A stretch of DNA of 5,133 bases from Cyanobacteria bacterium UBA9971 (lineage in GTDB: Bacteria; Cyanobacteriota; Vampirovibrionia; Gastranaerophilales; UBA9971): positions 2,533 through 7,665 of the forward strand of contig DNRP01000138.1 of assembly GCA_003499955.1 (NCBI GenBank). The letters are read 5' to 3'. The position numbers were made by a program, and so were the translations under genes. The notes beneath the pieces were generated by a model, which saw only the letters and a program-made list of their open reading frames with translations, searched no databases and was not told where the DNA came from. How positions within the stretch are numbered: position 1 is the first letter of the stretch; every line of letters starts with the position of its first letter. Shown here piece after piece: positions 1-5,133 of the stretch.

Positions 1-50
1 TCTATAATTTTTGCCCATTTTTGTTCTTCTGATGACGGCTTGAAACTCAT
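1..50 (-). CDS. N-terminus of an unidentified leftward gene (partial)
   Basis: Reading leftward, an ATG at 50-48 opens a frame that stays open to the window edge and gives 16 complete codons, MSFKPSSEEQKWAKII. An AGGGG stretch (complement of 60-64) lies 9 bases upstream of the ATG and is a plausible ribosome binding site. The gene is divergent from the sigma factor gene and shares its control region. The product cannot be identified from 16 residues. The EEQ-x5-I pattern faintly recalls the start of UvrD/AddA-type helicases, but this is speculation. The good start context and the divergent layout support a real gene. Confidence 0.5.
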   Translation of the reverse strand, partial: MSFKPSSEEQKWAKII

Positions 51-97
51 TTTTTCTTACCCCTGCTGTTTGTATTTTTTTATAAATATAAAAATTC

Positions 98-114
98 ATC
101 TATATATTATAGAT
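98..114. repeat. perfect 7-bp inverted repeat, operator-like
   Basis: ATCTATA at 98-104 and TATAGAT at 108-114 are exact reverse complements separated by 3 bases (TAT). The palindrome lies between the two divergent genes and covers the leftward -10 candidate. Size and place suit a dimeric repressor site, but AT-rich DNA yields such palindromes by chance, so function is inferred only. Confidence 0.4.
106..111 (-). promoter_or_regulatory. candidate -10 box for the leftward gene
   Basis: The complement of 106-111 reads TATAAT, a perfect sigma-70 -10 hexamer. It would place the transcript start roughly 50 bases before the ATG at 50. At a 17-bp spacing the -35 position (complement of 129-134) reads ATTTAA, a poor match, and there is no TG extension. 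In such AT-rich sequence this is only a candidate. Confidence 0.3.
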
Positions 115-149
115 TTTTATACGGGGTATTAAATCCGACTTTAATCCTA

Positions 150-158
150 TGTTATAAT
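150..158 (+). promoter_or_regulatory. extended -10 promoter of the sigma factor-pilD pair
   Basis: The sequence TGTTATAAT at 150-158 is a perfect extended -10 element (TGn plus TATAAT). Transcription would begin near 165 and leave a leader of about 33 bases before the TTG start at 198. The -35 region around 129-135 (TTAAATC) is weak, which is usual for extended -10 promoters. This suggests that the housekeeping sigma factor transcribes the gene pair. Confidence 0.6.
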
Positions 159-197
159 CATTTAGTATTTTGTACAAATAAGAGAAAATGCTTCAAG

Positions 198-998
198 TTG
201 AATTTAGATGATTTTACAGCTCCGGAAACGGAAGATATAGAAATCTGGCTAAAGGAATTCAAAAGCACTAATGATCTTAAGGTAAAAAAGCAATTAAAGA
301 ATTTAATTACTCTTTATTACTTGCCTTTGGTGAAAAAAATTGCTTACGGACTTGCCAGAAGAAACACCGACCCGATTGAAGACATAATTCAAGTCGGAAG
401 TTTAGGTTTGATAAAAGCGATTGATCAGTTTAACAATAATTACGGGGCAAGCTTTAAGACTTATGCAACTTATCTTATTACCGGAGAAATAAGGCATTAC
501 CTGCGGGATAAGAGCGCAATGATTAGAGCGCCTAGAGAATTGCACGAATTATGCATCAGAATGAATAATCTTATTGAAAAATTAAAGATAAAGTTAGAAA
601 GAACGCCTTCAGAACTCGAAATCGCTAAAGAACTAGAAATGCCTGTCAATAGAATCAGTGAAATTTTTGAAGCTGACAGAAGAAAACAATTAATTTCTTT
701 AGATCAGCTTGTATTTACTAACTCTGAAGCAGAGCAATCACTTGTAGACAGGCTTGTAGATGACAAATACCAACTTTATCAGAGTCTTCAGGAAGAACGG
801 ATGATGCTTTACGATGCTGTAAGTATACTTCCTGACAATTTGAAAGAAGTAATCAGACTCAGCTTTTTTGAAGACTTAAATCAAAGTGAAATTGCCCAAA
901 AGATTGGCATCTCTCAAATGCAGGTCAGCAGAAGAATTAAAAAAGCAACTTTTGAGCTTTTCAGAATAATTAGCTCACAAAATAAACATTCAGATTAA
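198..998 (+). CDS. RNA polymerase sigma factor, SigB/SigF/SigG group (group 3 sigma-70)
   Basis: This 266-residue sigma-70 family protein would direct core RNA polymerase to a special promoter set. Region 2 spans about residues 36-105, with EDIIQVGSLGLIKAIDQF for core binding and FKTYATYLITGEIRHYLRD for -10 recognition and melting. Region 3 covers about 111-175 (APRELHEL, then RTPSELEIAKEL, ending in ISLDQ). Region 4 covers about 210-258, with a helix-turn-helix at about 227-250. The signature QSEIAQKIGISQMQVSR is typical of SigB/SigF/SigG and unlike the flagellar factor FliA. Region 1 is absent, as expected for this group. The start is a TTG: the next in-frame Met is residue 108, which would delete region 2, and no in-frame ATG or GTG lies upstream. 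The Shine-Dalgarno is weak (AAGAGA at 180-185, rather far away). pilD follows after 14 bases. No anti-sigma factor gene is visible nearby, although this group is usually held in check by one. Confidence 0.93.
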   Translation: MNLDDFTAPETEDIEIWLKEFKSTNDLKVKKQLKNLITLYYLPLVKKIAYGLARRNTDPIEDIIQVGSLGLIKAIDQFNNNYGASFKTYATYLITGEIRHYLRDKSAMIRAPRELHELCIRMNNLIEKLKIKLERTPSELEIAKELEMPVNRISEIFEADRRKQLISLDQLVFTNSEAEQSLVDRLVDDKYQLYQSLQEERMMLYDAVSILPDNLKEVIRLSFFEDLNQSEIAQKIGISQMQVSRRIKKATFELFRIISSQNKHSD

Positions 999-1012
999 GA
1001 AAGTATTTAAAT

Positions 1013-2023
1013 ATGGAAATTTTAACTTTAGTTCAAAAAATATATTTAGGTTTTATAGTAGGATTTATAGGTCTTGCAATAGGAAGTTTTCTTAACGTAG
1101 TTGCATTGAGGCTTCTTGCAGGAAAAGATTTTGTAAAAGGTCGTTCAAAATGCCCTAAATGCGAAAATTTAATTGCATGGTACGATAATATTCCTGTTTT
1201 AAGCTATATTTTACTTCGCGGAAAATGCAGAAAATGCGGAGAAAAAATTAGCTTGCAATACCCTATTGTTGAGCTTTTTACAGGCGCAATTTTTATAGCA
1301 ACAGTAAGTATGTTTGGTTTTACATTAAAAACATTGTTTTTTCTTGTTCTGATATGTAATTTAATAGTGATAACGATTACAGATCTTAAAGAGAAATATA
1401 TTTTCGATATTAACTCAATCCCGCTAATTCCTATCGGGCTTGCGTATAATTTTTTTGATATCGGCAATAATTCTGTAGGAACTCTAAAAGTTTTAGGGAT
1501 AACATTTAATGATGTTTTTATTTCTGCAATCATCGGGGCCGTTTTAGGCGTTGCTTTTTTTGAAATACTTTCAAGAATCGGACTGCTTCTCGCGGGAGAA
1601 TATGCTTTTGGCGCGGGTGACAGCATACTTGGCGCAGCTTTAGGCGCGTGGTTCGGCTGGAAGCTTATGATTATTATCCTTATTATAAGTTTTCTTTCTC
1701 AATTGGTTGTAGGTATTCCTATTATTGTTTATAATATGTACAAAGCCAAAGATCATGAATCTTTATGGGCAATGGTTACGTTGTTTTTTGCGCTGGGACT
1801 GACTTTTTTGGGAAGGTATTTCACTTATACAGGAAGACCTTTTATTGCTTTAAGTATAATCTTTTTATCCCTTGCACTGGCAGGAGGCTCAATATTTGTA
1901 ATATTAAAACGCACCAGAGAAAGACAGAGCCATACTTTTTTGCCATTTGGACCGTCTCTTGTAATTGCAGGATTGCTTGTAATGTTTTTCAGCGAATATT
2001 TTTTAAGCTACTTCCCTTATTAA
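1013..2023 (+). CDS. pilD: type IV prepilin peptidase / N-methyltransferase (A24 family)
   Basis: This polytopic inner-membrane aspartyl protease cleaves the leader of type IV prepilins and pseudopilins and usually methylates the new N-terminus. The 336 residues begin with a membrane helix (about 10-32) carrying GSFLNVVALRL. A cytoplasmic zinc-binding domain follows, with CPKC (Cys47, Cys50) and CRKC (Cys72, Cys75) flanking WYDNIPVLSYILLRGK, then ISLQYPIVELFTG. The catalytic aspartates are Asp124 (ITDLKEKYIFD) and Asp203 in FGAGDSILGAALGAWFGW. The lysine often found in GxGDxK is Ile here. The conserved terminal block is LPFGPSLVIAGLL (310-322). The protein is longer than the usual 260-290 residues because of an insert with two extra hydrophobic segments before that block. 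The ATG is 14 bases after the sigma gene stop, with a modest AAGAAAG ribosome site at 998-1004 touching that stop, so co-transcription is likely. Confidence 0.95.
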   Translation: MEILTLVQKIYLGFIVGFIGLAIGSFLNVVALRLLAGKDFVKGRSKCPKCENLIAWYDNIPVLSYILLRGKCRKCGEKISLQYPIVELFTGAIFIATVSMFGFTLKTLFFLVLICNLIVITITDLKEKYIFDINSIPLIPIGLAYNFFDIGNNSVGTLKVLGITFNDVFISAIIGAVLGVAFFEILSRIGLLLAGEYAFGAGDSILGAALGAWFGWKLMIIILIISFLSQLVVGIPIIVYNMYKAKDHESLWAMVTLFFALGLTFLGRYFTYTGRPFIALSIIFLSLALAGGSIFVILKRTRERQSHTFLPFGPSLVIAGLLVMFFSEYFLSYFPY

Positions 2024-2027
2024 CTTC

Positions 2028-2873
2028 TCACTTTTGATAGAAGAACGAGGAATTCAGGTTATAGCCTATTTCTTTATAATTATGTATTCTTTCTGTAGAG
2101 CCTATAAACAGCACTCCGCCATTCGTTAAACTGTTATAAAAATCAGCGTATAGTTTGTCTTTAGCTTCTTCAGTAAAATAGATAACTACATTTCGGCAAA
2201 GAATAAGATGAAAATTCTTTTCAAAAGTCCCGTTTAAAAGATCACGCCTTTCAAATCTGACCTTAGAAGTAAGTTTATCATCAACTTGAAATTTTTCTCC
2301 GGCAGTATCAATGGGTTTAAAATATTTTTTATATTCCGCTCTTATCGTGCCTAGTTCGAATCTTGAATAATGTCCTTTTTTTGCCCTGTTTAAAATATTT
2401 TGATCAAAATCAGAAGCGACAAGAGTACATTTTTCAAGAACATTAAGCCTGTCAAGAATCATGGCGATGCTGTAAATCTCCGCTCCGCAAGAACATCCTG
2501 CCGACCATATTTTTATTGAACCGTGTTTTTGCAGGAGATCGGGAATAAATTTTTGTTCTAGTTCATCAAATTTATCATTATTTCTAAAAAACTCCGTAAC
2601 ATTGATAGTCAGCATGTTGGTGAATTCTTCAAGTTTTTCTTTATCTAAAGTTAAAAGCTTATAATATTCATCCAGCTTGAAAATATTGTTTCTGTTCATC
2701 AAAGAAACGATTCTTCTTTCCATTTGGGCGTTTTTGTAATTAAACAGATTTAAACCTATATAAGACGCTATTTTTTTCTTAAAACTATTAAATTCTTCTT
2801 CTGAAGGCATATTTAATTTTGGAAGATTTAATAAAGACCCTAAGTCCTTTAAATTTTTTGTATCTTCGGACAT
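2028..2873 (-). CDS. cheR: chemotaxis protein methyltransferase CheR
   Basis: CheR transfers methyl groups from S-adenosylmethionine to glutamates of chemoreceptors in the cytoplasm and so sets adaptation with CheB. The protein has 281 residues, a normal length. The N-terminal helical CheR domain lies at about 25-97 and ends in NVTEFFRN. The Rossmann-type methyltransferase domain follows: WSAGCSCGAEIYSIA (123-137) for SAM binding, ASDFDQNIL (153-161) with the acidic ribose contact, CRNVVIYF (226-233) and FIGSTERI (256-263). The motif reads CSCGAE where enterobacterial CheR has CSTGEE. The start is the ATG at 2873-2871, because an AGGAG lies 7 bases upstream and the family domain begins soon after. 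The same frame runs back to a TTG at 2960, but that extra stretch is translated repeat (see the repeat at 2907-3004). It is the last gene of the fliY-cheB-cheR group and ends 4 bases from the pilD stop on the opposite strand. Confidence 0.95.
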   Translation of the reverse strand: MSEDTKNLKDLGSLLNLPKLNMPSEEEFNSFKKKIASYIGLNLFNYKNAQMERRIVSLMNRNNIFKLDEYYKLLTLDKEKLEEFTNMLTINVTEFFRNNDKFDELEQKFIPDLLQKHGSIKIWSAGCSCGAEIYSIAMILDRLNVLEKCTLVASDFDQNILNRAKKGHYSRFELGTIRAEYKKYFKPIDTAGEKFQVDDKLTSKVRFERRDLLNGTFEKNFHLILCRNVVIYFTEEAKDKLYADFYNSLTNGGVLFIGSTERIHNYKEIGYNLNSSFFYQK

Positions 2874-2880
2874 TTTATTA

Positions 2881-2885
2881 CTCCT
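2881..2885 (-). promoter_or_regulatory. Shine-Dalgarno site that fixes the cheR start
   Basis: The complement of 2881-2885 reads AGGAG and stands 7 bases before the ATG at 2873. It is the strongest ribosome binding site in the window and decides the cheR start in favour of 2873 over the in-frame TTG at 2960. It could give cheR its own translation initiation, independent of cheB. Confidence 0.85.
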
Positions 2886-2906
2886 GTTTTTTATATAAAT
2901 TCTTGT

Positions 2907-3004
2907 TGTCATCCTGAGCGAAGCGAAGGATCTGTCCCTCTTAAAAAATGAAGCTTGCAATTGTTATTGGTCAGATTCTTCGGGCTAAAGACCTCAGAAT
3001 GACA
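2907..3004. repeat. palindromic intergenic repeat (REP/MITE-like) between cheB and cheR
   Basis: Outer arms TGTCATCCTGAG (2907-2918) and CTCAGAATGACA (2993-3004) are inverted copies matching at 11 of 12 positions. Inner arms GAAGGATCTG (2925-2934) and CAGATTCTTC (2972-2981) match at 9 of 10. A central segment of about 37 bases lies between them. The left arm, GTCATCCTGAGCGAAGCGAA followed by GGATCT, is a dispersed palindrome seen in many unrelated bacterial genomes; translated leftward it gives the familiar spurious peptide RSFASLRMTT. It contains no gene. In the cheB-cheR transcript the outer arms can pair over all 12 positions, the one mismatch becoming a G-U pair, so a long imperfect hairpin may form between the two coding regions. 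No U-run follows on either strand, so it does not look like an intrinsic terminator. Confidence 0.8.
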
Positions 3005-3037
3005 TCTCCAAATTTACTATAATTTAATAATTTTTAC

Positions 3038-4084
3038 TTAACTGTAAACCATTTTAACAATTGATTCGGCTATTTTATGAAGTGGGACAACTTCATCTGA
3101 AAGACCTGCTAAAACTACGCTTTTTGGCATACCGTAAACTATACAGGTTGATTCATGTTCTGCTATGCAGTAGCCTCCGTATTTTTTAACTACAGATGCT
3201 CCCATAGTGCCATCATGCCCCATTCCTGTTAAAATAACACAAATTATATCCTTTTGATAAATTTGAGCCGCGGATGCGATAGTTAAATCAGCGCACGGTC
3301 TTACCCCAAGTACTGTAGGTTCTTGGTTTAAAGCAATTGTTCCTTTTTCTGTAACTGTCATATGATAATTACCCGGAGCTAAAAGAGCCTGCCCTCTAGT
3401 CAGTGTATCTCCTGCTTTTGCTTCTTTTACCGTAATTTTACTCATTTTATCCAATCTTTGAGCGAACATTTCGGTAAATTTTTCCGGCATGTGCTGAATT
3501 ATAAGTATTTTTGCAGGTATGTCTTCGGGAAGATACGGCACAACTTCTTTTAAAGCCTGAGGCCCTCCTGTGGACGAAGCTATAACTAAAACTTTATCTT
3601 TCTTTCCTGCCGGTCTAAGATTTATTAAATTCGATTTTATTTGCGGCTCTATTCTTTTTACAGAAAGCCCCTTGCTTGAAATAGCCGCTAATACTTTACT
3701 CACAAGATCTTTTTCAAGATTTTTGATTTTATCTCCCGATACAGATTCAGGTTTTTCAATAAAATCAAATGCTCCAAGCTCAAGAGCCTTAATGGTTATT
3801 TCCGCGCCTGATTTTGTAAGACTACTGCACATAATAACAGGAATATTTTTAATCTTTTTAATTTCCTGAAGAGTTTCAATCCCGTTCATTACAGGCATTT
3901 CAATATCAAGAGTAATAACGTCAGGATCAAATTCCCTGATTTTTTTAAGTGCGGACTGACCGTTATAAGCCGTTTCAACAGCGCTAATTTGTGGATGATT
4001 TATCAATACGTCAGATATCACCTTTCTCATGAAAGCTGAATCATCAACCACTAAAACTTTGAACCCTGTCTCTTCTCTCGTCAT
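3038..4084 (-). CDS. cheB: chemotaxis response regulator protein-glutamate methylesterase CheB
   Basis: CheB removes receptor methyl groups and deamidates receptor glutamines once phosphorylated by CheA, opposing CheR. The 348 residues match the usual length. The receiver domain (about 8-125) has the acidic pair Asp14-Asp15 in VLVVDDSAFMRK, phospho-acceptor Asp60 in TLDIEMPVMNG, the switch serine in MCSSLT (85-90) and Lys111 in EKP. A linker of about 35 residues leads to the methylesterase domain (about 163-348). Its catalytic triad is Ser171 (ASSTGGPQAL), His198 (IIQHMP) and Asp291 (LTGMGHDGTMGA). APGNYHM and VRPCADLTIASAA are also family blocks. All key residues are present, so the enzyme should be active. 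The ATG is 17 bases after the fliY stop, with only a purine-rich, weak ribosome site (AAGAAAAG type), consistent with translation coupled to fliY. cheR follows after a 164-base gap that holds the palindromic repeat. Confidence 0.97.
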   Translation of the reverse strand: MTREETGFKVLVVDDSAFMRKVISDVLINHPQISAVETAYNGQSALKKIREFDPDVITLDIEMPVMNGIETLQEIKKIKNIPVIMCSSLTKSGAEITIKALELGAFDFIEKPESVSGDKIKNLEKDLVSKVLAAISSKGLSVKRIEPQIKSNLINLRPAGKKDKVLVIASSTGGPQALKEVVPYLPEDIPAKILIIQHMPEKFTEMFAQRLDKMSKITVKEAKAGDTLTRGQALLAPGNYHMTVTEKGTIALNQEPTVLGVRPCADLTIASAAQIYQKDIICVILTGMGHDGTMGASVVKKYGGYCIAEHESTCIVYGMPKSVVLAGLSDEVVPLHKIAESIVKMVYS

Positions 4085-4101
4085 CTTTTTCTTTTCTTTT
4101 T

Positions 4102-5133
4102 TTATAAATCTTTAATTCTGTTTTCGGGACTTACTATACTGGTAATTCTTAATCCAAAGTTGTCTTCTATAACAACAACTTCTCCTTTTGCAATTAATTT
4201 TCCGTTTGCATATAATTCAACAGGCTCTCCTGCAACTTTATCAAGCTCAATTATTGAACCCTTGGTAAGCTCTAAAACATTTTTAATAGGCAAAATCGTT
4301 CTTCCAAGCTCCACCGTTAGCTCCAGCTTAACATCCATAACCAGATTAAGGTTTTGGTTTACTTCTCCATAAATATTTGATGAATTATCAAATGATGCAA
4401 ATTGTACAGGTTGAACAGTTACCTGTTGCTGTACAGGTTCCGGTTGTCGTGAATAACTTGGAGGAGGTGGTGCTTGATGATGAATAGGCGGTGTTTGATG
4501 CTGCGGAGTACTCGGAGGAACAGGCTGAGCTTGAGACTGAGAAACAGCTGCCGCAACCTTAACAGGAGGCTCAACAGTATTTGCCGGCACAGAAATCTCT
4601 GCTGACATCGCATTCATCATATTCATAAGTCGCGCAACTTGATCCTGCGCAGATTTTACTGTCATTATTTGAATAATTTCACTATCAATAAGAGTGCCTA
4701 CAATCAGTCTGAATTTAACCGCAATAATCGGCACGGCAAGAATATCACTTGATAATTCAAGATTTTTTTCTTTCTCCTGAAGTTTGACTTCAGGATGCGA
4801 AATATTTATCGGGTAATTAAACATGGAAGATAAAGAAGTTGAAGCAGATCCTACCATTTGATTCATTGCTTCGCCTACCGCGCTTAATTCAAGTTCGCCT
4901 ATTTCGGCAGCTTGAGGTTTTCCTTCTCCGCCCATCATTAAATCTGCGATTATAGCGGTATCCTTAACTTTTAATGCAAAGACAGTTGTTCCTTCAAGAC
5001 CTTCTATGTATTTAATGGATACAACTATGTGATCTTCTTGACCTACAAAAGATTCTTCAACTTTTATATATTCACAAACCACAGGCGTAGTTATATCTAC
5101 TTTGTTGCTAAGCAGCATAGAAAGCGTTGTAGA
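4102..5133 (-). CDS. fliY: flagellar motor switch protein FliY (CheC-like + FliN domains), 5' end missing
   Basis: FliY belongs to the flagellar C-ring, helps switch rotation and in known members dephosphorylates CheY-P. The gene runs off the right edge: five more codons in frame (STTLS) precede the first Met at 5118. [17 protein letters not shown] matches the inside of the first CheC-like helix of the family, so that Met is internal and the true start is outside the window. Numbered from it, the CheC-like domain fills about 1-155 and keeps one phosphatase motif, Ser79-x3-Glu83-x2-Asn86 in [16 protein letters not shown] Pro/Gln/His-rich linker of roughly 84 residues (173-256) follows. The FliN (SpoA) domain occupies 257-338, with [36 protein letters not shown] and NFGLRITSI. 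The SpoA domain alone would suggest FliN, but the CheC-like half makes FliY the better name. cheB begins 17 bases downstream. Confidence 0.92.
   Translation of the reverse strand, partial: STTLSMLLSNKVDITTPVVCEYIKVEESFVGQEDHIVVSIKYIEGLEGTTVFALKVKDTAIIADLMMGGEGKPQAAEIGELELSAVGEAMNQMVGSASTSLSSMFNYPINISHPEVKLQEKEKNLELSSDILAVPIIAVKFRLIVGTLIDSEIIQIMTVKSAQDQVARLMNMMNAMSAEISVPANTVEPPVKVAAAVSQSQAQPVPPSTPQHQTPPIHHQAPPPPSYSRQPEPVQQQVTVQPVQFASFDNSSNIYGEVNQNLNLVMDVKLELTVELGRTILPIKNVLELTKGSIIELDKVAGEPVELYANGKLIAKGEVVVIEDNFGLRITSIVSPENRIKDL
4351..4602 (-). other. low-complexity Pro/Gln/His-rich linker within fliY
   Basis: About 84 codons between the CheC-like and FliN domains encode a segment rich in Pro, Gln, Val, Ser and His, including [15 protein letters not shown] and [14 protein letters not shown]. 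It has no predicted fold and probably acts as a flexible tether letting the phosphatase half move relative to the FliN ring. Linkers here are common in FliY, and the His/Gln/Pro make-up is simply distinctive. Confidence 0.75.

Noticed and set aside
198..998. Flagellar sigma factor FliA (sigma-28)
   Set aside because: The nearby flagellar and chemotaxis genes invite this name, but region 4 carries QSEIAQKIGISQMQVSR, the SigB/SigF/SigG signature, and lacks the FliA-like LxxxEIG...SRVSQ pattern.
1204..1626. Leftward 140-codon open frame inside pilD
   Set aside because: It lies wholly antisense to the well-conserved pilD coding sequence, has no recognisable domain and looks like a by-product of codon bias. 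Similar shorter frames within pilD, cheB and fliY were dropped for the same reason.
2907..3004. Intrinsic terminator between cheB and cheR
   Set aside because: The arms are long with a large loop, and neither strand shows a U-run directly after the final arm. The sequence matches a dispersed palindromic repeat instead.
3018..3023. TATAAT on the + strand downstream of cheB
   Set aside because: No rightward gene follows and there is no matching -35; in this AT-rich gap the hexamer is expected by chance.
5116..5118. ATG taken as the start of fliY
   Set aside because: The frame continues to the window edge and the preceding residues (STTLS) together with [12 protein letters not shown] form a conserved stretch inside the CheC-like domain, so this Met is internal.
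1..5133. CRISPR array, tRNA/rRNA gene, transposase or defence system
   Set aside because: Apart from the single palindromic repeat no regularly spaced repeats were seen, no tRNA-like or rRNA-like sequence was recognised, and all long frames are accounted for by sigma, pilus, chemotaxis and flagellar genes.

Overview
This is an AT-rich bacterial window (about one third G+C by eye). It carries pieces of two motility systems: a type IV pilus/sigma-factor pair on the + strand and a flagellar switch/chemotaxis operon on the - strand. All genes are intact except the two cut by the window edges. The combination of a SigB/SigF-group sigma factor, a type IV prepilin peptidase, a FliY-type switch protein (CheC-like plus FliN domains) and CheB/CheR suggests a low-GC flagellated lineage. 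Non-photosynthetic relatives of Cyanobacteria (Vampirovibrionia, formerly Melainabacteria) fit best, and Firmicutes are the main alternative. This placement is inference from protein flavour, not from a phylogenetic marker.

Layout. Positions 1-50 hold the first 16 codons of an unidentified leftward gene. Positions 51-197 are a divergent control region with a perfect 7-bp inverted repeat, a leftward -10 candidate and a rightward extended -10 promoter. A rightward pair follows: a sigma factor (198-998, TTG start) and the prepilin peptidase pilD (1013-2023), 14 bases apart and probably one operon. On the other strand a leftward operon enters from the right edge: fliY (partial, 4102-5133), cheB (3038-4084) and cheR (2028-2873). 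pilD and cheR converge with only 4 bases between their stop codons. A palindromic repeat of about 98 bp sits in the cheB-cheR gap. It creates a spurious N-terminal extension of cheR; the real start is the ATG at 2873 behind a strong AGGAG.

How the genes work together. CheR and CheB add and remove methyl groups on chemoreceptors (adaptation). FliY is a rotor switch component whose CheC-like domain can also dephosphorylate CheY-P. PilD processes type IV prepilins. The sigma factor is of the SigB/SigF type rather than the flagellar FliA type. Its pairing with pilD recalls cyanobacterial SigF, which controls pilus-dependent motility. I found no clearly novel system. The points most worth a second look are the sigF-pilD pairing, an extra membrane insert in PilD, the repeat inside the che operon and the operator-like palindrome.
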